Source: Bacteroidota bacterium (GTDB lineage: Bacteria > Bacteroidota > Bacteroidia > B-17B0 > B-17BO). Taken from it: a stretch of 8,499 bases of DNA. The translations under genes and the position numbers were made by a program. Below the pieces are notes generated by a model. The model was given only the letters and a program-made list of their open reading frames with translations. It made no database searches and was not told where the DNA came from. Positions 1 to 6,811 of this stretch are shown one piece after another. The stretch spans positions 1 through 8,499 of the forward strand of contig JANXRU010000358.1 in the NCBI GenBank assembly GCA_025356715.1, given 5' to 3'. Every line of letters starts with the position of its first letter. The first letter of the stretch is position 1.

Positions 1-1632
1 CAAGCTGATGAAAAAGCAGCCGCAGATAAATTAGCGAAAGAGAAAGCAGATAAAGAAGCAGCAGATAAAGCACTTGCACAAAAGCAAGCTGATGAAAAAG
101 CAGCAGCTGATAAATTAGCAAAAGAGAAAGCCGATAAAGAAAAAGTTGAAGCAGATAAATTCGCTAAGGATAAAGAAGCGGCAGATAAAGTACTTGCACA
201 AAAACAAGCTGATGAAAAAGCAGCAGCGGATAAATTAGCGAAAGAGAAAGCAGATAAAGAAGCAGCAGATAAAGCACTTGCACAAAAACAAGCTGATGAA
301 AAAGCAGCAGCTGATAAATTAGCGAAAGAGAAAGCGGATAAAGAAGCAGCAGACAAAGCACTTGCACAAAAGCAAGCTGATGAAAAAGCAGCCGCGGATA
401 AATTAGCGAAAGAGAAGGTAGATAAAGAAGCAGCAGACAAAGCGCTCGCACAAAAACAAGCTGATGAAAAGGCAGCAGCTGATAAATTAGCAAAAGAGAA
501 AGCAGATAAAGAAGCAGCAGATAAAGCACTTGCACAAAAACAAGCTGATGAAAAAGCAGCCGCAGATAAATTAGCGAAAGAGAAAGCAGATAAAGAAGCA
601 GCAGATAAAGCACTTGCACAAAAGCAAGCTGATGAAAAAGCAGCAGCTGATAAATTAGCGAAAGAGAAAGCCGATAAAGAAAAAGTTGAAGCAGACAAAC
701 TCGCCAAAGATAAAGAAGCAACAGACAAAGCGCTTGCACAAAAACAAGCTGATGAAAAGGCAGCAGCAGATAAGTTAGCGAAAGAGAAAGCTGATAAAGA
801 AACAACAGATAAAGCACTTGCACAAAAGCAAGCTGATGAAAAAGCAGCAGCTGATAAATTAGCGAAAGAGAAAGCCGATAAAGAAAAAGTTGAAGCAGAT
901 AAACTCGCTAAGGATAAAGAAGCAGCCGATAAAGCGCTTGCACAAAAGCAAGCTGATGAAAAAGCAGCGGCGGATAAATTAGCAAAAGAGAAAGCCGATA
1001 AAGAAAAAGTTGAAGCAGATAAACTCGCTAAGGATAAAGAAGCAGCAGATAAAGCACTTGCACAAAAACAAGCTGATGAAAAAGCGGCGGCAGATAAATT
1101 AGCGAAAGAGAAAGCCGATAAAGAGAAAGTAGAAGCAGACAAACTCGCTAAGGATAAAGAAGCAGCAGACAAAGCGCTCGCACAAAAACAAGCTGATGAA
1201 AAGGCAGCCGCCGATAAATTAGCGAAAGAGAAAGCTGATAAAGAAAAAGTTGAAGCAGACAAACTCGCTAAGGATAAAGAAGTCGCAGATAAAGCACTTG
1301 AACAAAAACAAGCTGATGAAAAAGCGGCGGCGGATAAATTAGCGAAAGAGAAAGCCGATAAAGAAAAAGTTGAAGCAGACAAACTCGCTAAGGATAAAGA
1401 AACAACAGATAAAGCAATTGCACAAAAGCAAGCTGATGAAAAAGCGGCGGCGGATAAATTAGCGAAAGAGAAAGCTGATAAAGAAAAAGTTGAAGCAGGC
1501 AAACTCGCTAAGGATAAAGAAGTTGCAGATAAAGCGCTTGCGCAAAAACAAGCTGATGAAAAAGCAGCGGCAGATAAATTAGCGAAAGAGAAAGCCGATA
1601 AGGCTGCGGCAGATAAAGCTCTCGCTCAAAAA
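1..1632 (+). repeat. In-frame tandem repeat array, 16 units of 84 bp or 120 bp
   Basis: Every unit begins CAAGCTGATGAA (QADE). Units start at 1, 85, 205, 289, 373, 457, 541, 625, 745, 829, 949, 1069, 1189, 1309, 1429 and 1549. Lengths in order are 84, 120, five of 84, 120, 84, six of 120, and a final 84 that decays. Both lengths keep the frame. The 28-residue unit begins QADEKAAADKLAKEK and ends DKALAQK. The 40-residue unit is the same with EKVEADKLAKDK inserted after residue 18. The array continues past the left edge, so the true copy number is unknown. Most differences between copies are third-position changes (GCA/GCG/GCC/GCT, AAA/AAG, GAT/GAC). Confidence 0.95.
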
Positions 1633-2100
1633 ATTGCAGAAGATAATAAAATAGGCAAAGCAATAGCCGATAAAGCAAAGCTTGATGCTGCTAATTTGGC
1701 AAAAAAAGAAGCAGAAGAAAAAGCACTCAATGAGAAATTAGCAAAAGAAAAAGCAGACAAAGAAAAAACAGATGCAGCTAAAATAGCTGCGGAAAAAAAT
1801 AAATCTTTAGAAAAAGAACCCGTTAAAGTGGTTGATAAAAATGGAATGATAATCAAATCGACTCAATCTACAAATACAGAGACAACGACCATTGAAAAAG
1901 GTAATACAAATTATAGTGTGCCACAAGTTTTGGGGGCAAATAAATACAAAGAAACGGTTGTAAAGGCAGATGGTTACATGAAAATGAAGCGGTACTTAGA
2001 AGCTAAAGTAGCATATCAAGAAGCATTAACTTATAAAGCTAATGACGTGTATGCAACCAATAAATTATTAGAAATAGAAACTCTTTTAATTAAAAAATAG
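1..2100 (+). CDS. Large Lys/Ala-rich helical repeat protein with TPR-like C-terminus (5' end outside window)
   Basis: Frame 1 is open from the first base to the TAA-less stop TAG at 2098-2100, giving 699 visible residues; the start lies upstream, and the first in-frame ATG (1696) is clearly internal. Residues 1-544 are 16 tandem repeats rich in Ala, Lys, Asp and Glu, without Pro, Cys or Trp. Residues about 545-612 are a degenerate continuation, and about 613-654 a Thr/Asn/Ser-rich linker. Residues about 655-699 match a TPR-like helical hairpin (KADGYM, then KRYLEAKVAYQEAL, then EIETLL) of a kind frequent in Bacteroidota proteins. The repeats should form a very long alpha-helix or coiled coil, resembling the middle domain of TolA in composition, so a periplasmic or surface spacer is plausible. 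That role is inference: no signal peptide or anchor can be seen because the N-terminus is missing. I do not recognise a specific family. Confidence 0.88.
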   Translation, partial: QADEKAAADKLAKEKADKEAADKALAQKQADEKAAADKLAKEKADKEKVEADKFAKDKEAADKVLAQKQADEKAAADKLAKEKADKEAADKALAQKQADEKAAADKLAKEKADKEAADKALAQKQADEKAAADKLAKEKVDKEAADKALAQKQADEKAAADKLAKEKADKEAADKALAQKQADEKAAADKLAKEKADKEAADKALAQKQADEKAAADKLAKEKADKEKVEADKLAKDKEATDKALAQKQADEKAAADKLAKEKADKETTDKALAQKQADEKAAADKLAKEKADKEKVEADKLAKDKEAADKALAQKQADEKAAADKLAKEKADKEKVEADKLAKDKEAADKALAQKQADEKAAADKLAKEKADKEKVEADKLAKDKEAADKALAQKQADEKAAADKLAKEKADKEKVEADKLAKDKEVADKALEQKQADEKAAADKLAKEKADKEKVEADKLAKDKETTDKAIAQKQADEKAAADKLAKEKADKEKVEAGKLAKDKEVADKALAQKQADEKAAADKLAKEKADKAAADKALAQKIAEDNKIGKAIADKAKLDAANLAKKEAEEKALNEKLAKEKADKEKTDAAKIAAEKNKSLEKEPVKVVDKNGMIIKSTQSTNTETTTIEKGNTNYSVPQVLGANKYKETVVKADGYMKMKRYLEAKVAYQEALTYKANDVYATNKLLEIETLLIKK

Positions 2101-2343
2101 GTTGATTACTTATTAATTTTAAACCCAACATCTTATTTCAAAAACTGAAAGGCAAACTGTTTATATTATGCTGTTTGTATTTATCAGGCTTTAGTAAGTG
2201 GCCCTCATTCAAATATAGTTGCTGTATAAAATTCTACAAGGTTTTTTTAAAATGATTTAACTTTGGCATTTGTAAATTTAATTATGTTTACTTGTTGGTG
2301 ATAACGCAAAACAAAACATATAACATATAGAGAAAATAAAGAG

Positions 2344-2351
2344 TAGCTTTG
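2344..2351 (+). promoter_or_regulatory. Possible Bacteroidota -7 promoter box (TAGCTTTG)
   Basis: TAGCTTTG matches the TAnnTTTG -7 consensus of Bacteroidota and sits 26 bases before the ATG at 2378, which would give a leader of about 20 nt. No TTG -33 element lies at the expected 17-23 bp spacing. A second match, TAACTTTG at 2258-2265, also lacks a -33 partner. Such boxes arise by chance in AT-rich DNA, so the call is weak. Confidence 0.35.
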
Positions 2352-2377
2352 TATGCAAAATACTCATTAGCTTAATT

Positions 2378-2992
2378 ATGACTTCTCTTTTTTCTATCTT
2401 ATTAAAAAACATTATTTTATTTATACTCATTGCCATTAGTTTGGTATTTGTATTTACTAAAAACATTGGGTTTAACGAGGTTCGTTATATTTTTTCAGGA
2501 ATGGCGGTATTGTACATAGTTGCCGCTTGTATAGAAGCACTTAGTTTAGCAAAAATTAAGAAAGGGACTGTGAAATTTGTATATTTTACAGATGGGTTTT
2601 TAGCAAAACGTGTTCTCAAAATTATTTTATTTACTTGTAGTGGAGCGGTGTTGTATTTTTCTGGCAGCATCATAAAGTACATGGCTTTTTTATGTTTTTT
2701 GATAGCCGTTACAGAAGTTATAGTAACCTTGTGGCGATATTTGAAACAATTATGTTTTGTGACAATGGAAAACGATGTATTTATAGTTTCTACAAATAAG
2801 CTTAATACATTTCGCGCCTCCCAAATTGCTAAAATAGAAACACGCCATGGGTTAGTATATGTGGTTGGTAATAATACTAAATCAATTACGCTACGAATGG
2901 ATATGATGAAAGAAAAAGAGACTTTTAAACTCGCATTTGATCAGTGGATAAAGGTTAATCAATTGACAGATAAAGTCATTGTTAATGAGTAA
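2378..2992 (+). CDS. Hypothetical four-helix inner-membrane protein with soluble C-terminal domain
   Basis: The 204-residue product has four strongly hydrophobic segments at about residues 8-26, 37-55, 79-96 and 100-119. The two helical pairs are separated by a short Lys-rich loop (KIKKG, 59-63). The remaining 80 or so residues form a soluble tail with alternating hydrophobic strands (FVTMENDVFIVS, then GLVYVVG and SITLRM) and a closing amphipathic helix near 180-192. This resembles the small PH-like cytoplasmic domains of other bacterial membrane proteins, but that is a guess from pattern alone. The ATG at 2378 is the first good start; there is no Shine-Dalgarno motif, as expected in this phylum. 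The gene stands alone, 277 bp after the repeat gene and 110 bp before the next. I do not recognise the family and assign no function. Confidence 0.78.
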   Translation: MTSLFSILLKNIILFILIAISLVFVFTKNIGFNEVRYIFSGMAVLYIVAACIEALSLAKIKKGTVKFVYFTDGFLAKRVLKIILFTCSGAVLYFSGSIIKYMAFLCFLIAVTEVIVTLWRYLKQLCFVTMENDVFIVSTNKLNTFRASQIAKIETRHGLVYVVGNNTKSITLRMDMMKEKETFKLAFDQWIKVNQLTDKVIVNE

Positions 2993-3052
2993 TTCTCCAA
3001 TTTAATGGTTTAACACCTTTTAACCTATAAACAATTGATTATTGAAAACCTC

Positions 3053-3085
3053 TTGTTTATTATCTTTATTTTTATGCTACTTTTG
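3053..3085 (+). promoter_or_regulatory. Bacteroidota-type promoter for the coiled-coil protein gene
   Basis: TTG at 3053-3055 and TACTTTTG at 3078-3085 are separated by 22 bp. This matches the TTG-N17-23-TAnnTTTG promoter known from Flavobacterium and Bacteroides. Transcription would begin near 3090, leaving a leader of only about 10-15 nt before the ATG at 3103. It is the best promoter match in the window. Confidence 0.6.
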
Positions 3086-3102
3086 AATACTTAAAAACAA
3101 CT

Positions 3103-4023
3103 ATGGAAGAGAAAACATCTGACGAAAATCGTAAAAAAGGAGCTTTATTATGGGTGCTAATTGGATTATTAGTAATCACAAATGCCGTATCCTTATGGAT
3201 GTATTGGGAAGAGAAAAATAAAGCCGCTACCGAAGTTGTTATTAAAGAGCAAGTTATTATAGAGCGTGATAATGTAAAAGGAGAGTTGTTACAATTACAA
3301 AAGGATTATAGTAATTTACAAACCAGCGATAAAGCATTACAAGAAGAGATTGATGCTAAAAAAGTTGAAATTGCTCAGTTATTGGAAGATGCTGAAAAAC
3401 ACAAGGGCGATGCTTATATCATTTCTAAATTAAGAAAAGAATCAGAAACACTTCGTCAAATTATGAGGGGTTATGTAAGAACAATTGATTCATTGGGCAC
3501 CATGAATAAAACCTTAGTTGTAGAAAAAAACAATGTATTAAAAGAATTAGATACTGAAAAAGGAAAAATAACAGGATTAAATAAAGATAAAGAAGCGTTA
3601 CAAGCAACCATTCAAAAAGGCTCTATTTTAACCTGTTTCAACGTGGTTGCTAAAGGGGTTAAATTTAAGAGTGGTGGTAAAAAGGAAAGTGAAACATCTA
3701 AAGCGTCTCGCACTCAAAAAATAAAAGTATCGTTTTCTTTAGGCGAAAACAAAATTGCTAAAGCTGGAGAAAAAACAGTTTTCATACGCATTGTTACTCC
3801 TGATGGTAAGGAAATGGCTAAAAATTACGACGATAATTATAAATTCACTTTTAATAAATCTTCAGGATATTTTGCAGGAAAAGAAACGCTTAATTATTCT
3901 AATGCTGAAATTAGCGGAGTAACATACTGCGAAGGTCAAGGCGAATTAGTTGCAGGAAACTACATTATTGAAGTAAGCTGCGATGGCGTTATTATCGCTT
4001 CTTCTACCTTGCGTTTAGACTAA
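3103..4023 (+). CDS. Membrane-anchored coiled-coil protein with C-terminal beta domain
   Basis: The 306-residue product has a short charged N-terminus with RKK at 10-12 and one transmembrane helix at about 13-35. A long Glu/Lys/Leu-rich coiled coil follows at about 45-172 (for example KGELLQLQKDYSNL). A beta-rich globular domain fills about 175-306. That domain carries KIKVSFSLGENKIAKAGEKT and then VFIRIVTPDGKEM, an arrangement I associate with uncharacterised Bacteroidota proteins of the same anchor/coiled-coil/beta layout; I know no established name. Its three cysteines are C178, C276 and C293. The positive N-terminus predicts that the C-terminal part lies in the periplasm. Generic searches may mislabel it as SMC-like because of the coiled coil; there is no ATPase motif. 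It appears monocistronic. A cell-envelope scaffolding role is inference. Confidence 0.82.
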   Translation: MEEKTSDENRKKGALLWVLIGLLVITNAVSLWMYWEEKNKAATEVVIKEQVIIERDNVKGELLQLQKDYSNLQTSDKALQEEIDAKKVEIAQLLEDAEKHKGDAYIISKLRKESETLRQIMRGYVRTIDSLGTMNKTLVVEKNNVLKELDTEKGKITGLNKDKEALQATIQKGSILTCFNVVAKGVKFKSGGKKESETSKASRTQKIKVSFSLGENKIAKAGEKTVFIRIVTPDGKEMAKNYDDNYKFTFNKSSGYFAGKETLNYSNAEISGVTYCEGQGELVAGNYIIEVSCDGVIIASSTLRLD

Positions 4024-4106
4024 GTTTCTTTAATACTATTTATGGCTATTATTAATAGTAAAAAGTCATTTTATCCTCAAAATTACCCTACTAAACTTCA
4101 TAAAAC

Positions 4107-4125
4107 CATATTTATCTAAAATATG
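4107..4125. promoter_or_regulatory. Perfect 7-bp inverted repeat upstream of the S46 peptidase gene
   Basis: CATATTT (4107-4113) and AAATATG (4119-4125) form a perfect inverted repeat with the 5-base spacer ATCTA. It lies just upstream of the candidate promoter for the gene starting at 4193. The size would suit a small operator for a dimeric regulator, but a chance AT-rich palindrome is also possible. Confidence 0.25.
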
Positions 4126-4127
4126 TG

Positions 4128-4155
4128 TTTGGTTTCATTTTTTCTTTTAGTTTAG
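4128..4155 (+). promoter_or_regulatory. Weak candidate promoter for the S46 peptidase gene
   Basis: TTTG at 4128-4131 is followed, after 16 bp, by TAGTTTAG at 4148-4155, which differs at one base from the TAnnTTTG consensus. The predicted leader of about 30 nt is very A-rich just before the ATG and has no Shine-Dalgarno motif. Spacing is one base short and the box is imperfect, so this is tentative. Confidence 0.3.
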
Positions 4156-4192
4156 TGCTCGATTTCAAAAAAAATAACTCAAAAAAACACAT

Positions 4193-6355
4193 ATGAAAAA
4201 AATAGTCCTATTAGTTATTGCCTGCACCTTTTTATTTAAACCTCTTGCCAAAGCCGATGAAGGTATGTGGTTGCCAATGCTACTTGGTGAACAAGTATAT
4301 GCCGATATGGTAAAAAAAGGATTAAAAGTTACGAAAGAACAATTATATAGCATGAACCAAGCTTGTATTAAAGATGCTATCATTATTTTTGGTGGTGGTT
4401 GCACAGGCGAAATTGTTAGTAAAGAAGGCTTGATTTTTACCAATCATCATTGTGGTTATAGTGCTATTGCAGCTGCAAGTACGGTAGATCATAATTATTT
4501 AAGAGATGGTTTTTGGTCAAAATCCAAAGCAGAAGAAATTTATGCGCCTGGTGTTCATGCTCAATTTTTAATGAAAATTGTAGATGTTACTGATAAAGTT
4601 AATGAGAAAATAAAGGATATTCCAGCTTTAGAATTAACTCAAAAATTACCTGGTATTTTGGTAGAAATGGCTACTAAAGAAACTGAAGGTTCTGGCTACG
4701 AAGGCCGTATTTCTTCCATGTTTAAGGCTAATCAGTTTTTATTATTTGTGTATGAGCGTTACAAAGATGTTCGTTTAGTAGGTACACCACCTGAAAGTAT
4801 TGGTAAGTTTGGTGGAGATACTGATAACTGGGAATGGCCTCGCCATACGGGTGATTTTTCTATTTTTCGTGTATACACAACTAAAGATGGTAAGGCTGGA
4901 GATTATGCTGCAGATAATATTCCATTGAAAGCTAAATATGCGTTACCTGTTTCTATTAAAGGTGTTAAGGATGGCGATTATACCATGATTTGGGGCTACC
5001 CTGGCGGAACAAATCGTTACGAAACGTCTTATGGAGTAAAATTAAAAACAGATATTGAGAATCCTTCGTTAGTAGATTTACGTGATGCGCGTTTAAAATT
5101 TATGTTGGAAGAAATGAAAAAAGACCCTGCAGTAAAAATTCAATTAGCAGGTTATTATGCAGGTGTTGCTAACTACTGGAAATTTTTTGATGGAGAATCT
5201 AAACAGTTATTGAAATTTAAAACCTACGAAGAAAAACAAGCAAATGAAGCTGCTTTTTTAACGTGGGCAAAAGGTAAAACGGAATACGAAAACTTATTTA
5301 ATGAATACAGTAAAATGTATGATGCTTGGCGCCCTTATGCTAAACAGCGTGTTTACCTGACAGAAGGTATTTTCGGCTCACCATTAATTGCCTTTGCATC
5401 ATCCTTACAAAAATTAGATGCAACGCTTAGTAAAAAAGATGTTACCAAGGAAGATATTGCTAAAGTAGTTGAGACTGTGAAGACAGCTCGTACTAATTTT
5501 ATTAAATCAGAAAACTTAGTTTCCGATAAAAATATTTTAGCATTTGTTACTCAAGCATTTTATAAAGATGTAGATGCTTCACAGCATCCCGTTAGTTTTT
5601 ATGCGATGCTAAATGCTAAGTATGGCGATTTAAAAGCAAAAGCGACTTACGAAGCATTTGCAAATGATGTGTTTAAAAATACGGCTTTTTTAGATAATGC
5701 TAAATGGGATGCGATGATGGCTAACCCTGATACAGCTAGTCTTCACAAAGACCCAGCTTTTATGATGGCTAATGCCTTTAACACAAACTTTAATTCTAAG
5801 TGCGCTAAAGCATTTTCTGACTTTGCTGCACAAAATTTTGTGTTAGGAAAATCATATTTAAAAGGTGTATTAGAAATGAATAAAGGAAAAAAAATGTATC
5901 CTGATGCAAACTTTACAATGCGTGTGAGTTATGGTAATGTAAAATCTTATTCGCCGAGAGACGCTGTGAAATATAGTCATGTTTGTACTTTATCTGGTAT
6001 TTTAGAAAAATACAAACCAGGAGATTATGAATATGATGCTCCAGTAAAATTAATTGAATTAGCAAAAAATAAAGATTTTGGTCAGTATATAGATGTAGCG
6101 GCTAAAGATATAGTAGTTTCTTTTATTAGTACTAATGATATTACGGGCGGTAATTCTGGATCTCCTGTTATTAATGGGAATGGCGAATTGGTTGGTTTAG
6201 CGTTTGACGGAAACTATGAAGCGTTAAGTCATAAAATAAAATTTGATAAAGATTTAAATCGCACCATTAATTTAGATGTTCGATATTTATTATGGGTTGT
6301 AGAGAAATTAGGTGGTGCTACCAACATCATTGCTGAATTGGATTTACGTAAATAA
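4193..6355 (+). CDS. S46 family dipeptidyl peptidase, DPP7-like, secreted
   Basis: This complete 720-residue serine peptidase has the usual length of the S46 family (DPP7/DPP11), which removes dipeptides from the N-terminus of peptides in the periplasm. Residues 1-21 are a signal peptide ending AKA; the predicted mature protein starts DEGMW, typical of the family. The chymotrypsin-like halves carry the catalytic triad: H86 in TNHHCGY, D221 in WPRHTGDF and S655 in TGGNSGSP. N212 and W213 (DNW) and D672 match residues that hold the substrate's free amino group in studied S46 enzymes. The residue after D672 is Gly (FDGN, G673). DPP11 has Arg at this position for Asp/Glu specificity, so a DPP7-type preference for hydrophobic P1 residues is likely. 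The helical cap lies between about 280 and 570. C11 with VIAC before it resembles a lipobox, but it sits too early in the hydrophobic core. The gene appears monocistronic. Confidence 0.95.
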   Translation: MKKIVLLVIACTFLFKPLAKADEGMWLPMLLGEQVYADMVKKGLKVTKEQLYSMNQACIKDAIIIFGGGCTGEIVSKEGLIFTNHHCGYSAIAAASTVDHNYLRDGFWSKSKAEEIYAPGVHAQFLMKIVDVTDKVNEKIKDIPALELTQKLPGILVEMATKETEGSGYEGRISSMFKANQFLLFVYERYKDVRLVGTPPESIGKFGGDTDNWEWPRHTGDFSIFRVYTTKDGKAGDYAADNIPLKAKYALPVSIKGVKDGDYTMIWGYPGGTNRYETSYGVKLKTDIENPSLVDLRDARLKFMLEEMKKDPAVKIQLAGYYAGVANYWKFFDGESKQLLKFKTYEEKQANEAAFLTWAKGKTEYENLFNEYSKMYDAWRPYAKQRVYLTEGIFGSPLIAFASSLQKLDATLSKKDVTKEDIAKVVETVKTARTNFIKSENLVSDKNILAFVTQAFYKDVDASQHPVSFYAMLNAKYGDLKAKATYEAFANDVFKNTAFLDNAKWDAMMANPDTASLHKDPAFMMANAFNTNFNSKCAKAFSDFAAQNFVLGKSYLKGVLEMNKGKKMYPDANFTMRVSYGNVKSYSPRDAVKYSHVCTLSGILEKYKPGDYEYDAPVKLIELAKNKDFGQYIDVAAKDIVVSFISTNDITGGNSGSPVINGNGELVGLAFDGNYEALSHKIKFDKDLNRTINLDVRYLLWVVEKLGGATNIIAELDLRK

Positions 6356-6376
6356 TGTAATAGATTTCAAAATTTT

Positions 6377-6408
6377 AAAAACCGTAATCGAAAGATTACG
6401 GTTTTTTT
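6377..6408. terminator. Strong bidirectional intrinsic terminator
   Basis: CCGTAATC (6382-6389) and GATTACGG (6394-6401) form a perfect 8-bp stem closed by a GAAA tetraloop. The stem extends into five A residues (6377-6381) opposite a run of seven T (6402-6408). It lies 22 bp after the peptidase stop codon and 10 bp beyond the stop of the convergent minus-strand gene. It has a T tract in both orientations, so it should end transcription from both sides. Confidence 0.92.
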
Positions 6409-6417
6409 ATGAACTTT

Positions 6418-6747
6418 TTACCGACTAGCAGATTGAATTAATTTCATATAGCTTTCGTCGTCGCCTGCACGTAGCTTTATCCAGATATTGGTATGCTTAC
6501 GAACTTTACATTCCATGGCGCAGAAAAATGGCAAGTCATTAATAGAGGCAGGAGAAATAGGTTTTAGCTGTTCTTGCAAAGTAGGATGATTAAACATCAT
6601 CATGGTATTTATATTATTGTACACGTTAAATCCATTGTGATTAAAGGATAAAGGGTGGTGTGCTTGAAAGATGCTAGATTCTTTGTTTATGAAACATTCC
6701 TTTAACTGAGCTTTTCCTAAAAAGCTACAACCGAAAAATAACACCAA
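6418..6747 (-). CDS. Small secreted hypothetical protein, start codon uncertain
   Basis: The frame ends with TAA at 6418-6420 and is open up to a stop at 6796-6798. No ATG exists in frame, nor in any frame between 6769 and the preceding gene. The first conventional start is TTG at 6745-6747 (109 residues), with GTG directly after. With TTG the leader is only MVLFFGCSFLGKAQ and lacks a basic N-terminus. The codons just upstream read I-K-I-Q-F-T-Y from an ATC at 6766-6768, so the full segment looks like a classical signal peptide whose first codon is ATC instead of ATG. The mature part begins LKECF and contains LPFFCAMECKVRK and WIKLRAGDDESYM; this FC..E..x-R.G..Y pattern is one I associate with small Bacteroidota proteins of unknown function. 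It lies 64 bp after the 6812-7339 gene and is probably co-transcribed with it. Function unknown. Confidence 0.62.
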   Translation of the reverse strand: MVLFFGCSFLGKAQLKECFINKESSIFQAHHPLSFNHNGFNVYNNINTMMMFNHPTLQEQLKPISPASINDLPFFCAMECKVRKHTNIWIKLRAGDDESYMKLIQSASR

Positions 6748-6811
6748 ATATGTAAATTGTATTTTGATACTTAAACGGTCGAAAATTATGAAATGTTAAT
6801 ACTGATGAGTT

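Noticed and set aside
164..823. Open minus-strand frame of 219 codons, Leu/Tyr-rich with a regular period
   Set aside because: It is the antisense shadow of the repeat array and shares its 84/120-bp period; its Leu-rich content comes from reading Lys/Ala/Asp codons backwards.
1..1632. CRISPR array or satellite DNA
   Set aside because: The units are contiguous without spacers, always a multiple of three, and encode one uninterrupted protein frame.
1696..2100. Separate 134-residue gene starting at ATG 1696
   Set aside because: The frame is open from position 1 with the same Lys/Ala-rich pattern before and after this Met, so it is internal to the large gene.
2153..2177. Hairpin CAAAC...GTTTG as terminator of the repeat gene
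   Set aside because: The stem is only 5 bp with a 15-base loop and has no following T tract. The T run at 2242-2248 is not preceded by a convincing stem, so no terminator is called for this gene.
3007..3025. Hairpin GGTTTAA/TTTAACC after the membrane protein gene
   Set aside because: It has one mismatch in a short AT-rich stem and no T run after it.
4034..4060. Inverted repeat TACTATT/AATAGTA just after the coiled-coil gene
   Set aside because: The stem is weak, the loop is 13 bases, and it is followed by A residues rather than T on the coding strand, so it does not qualify as an intrinsic terminator.
4193..4225. Lipoprotein signal (VIAC, Cys11) in the S46 peptidase
   Set aside because: The cysteine lies inside the hydrophobic core with more hydrophobic residues after it, and a better signal peptidase I site ends at residue 21 before DEGMW.
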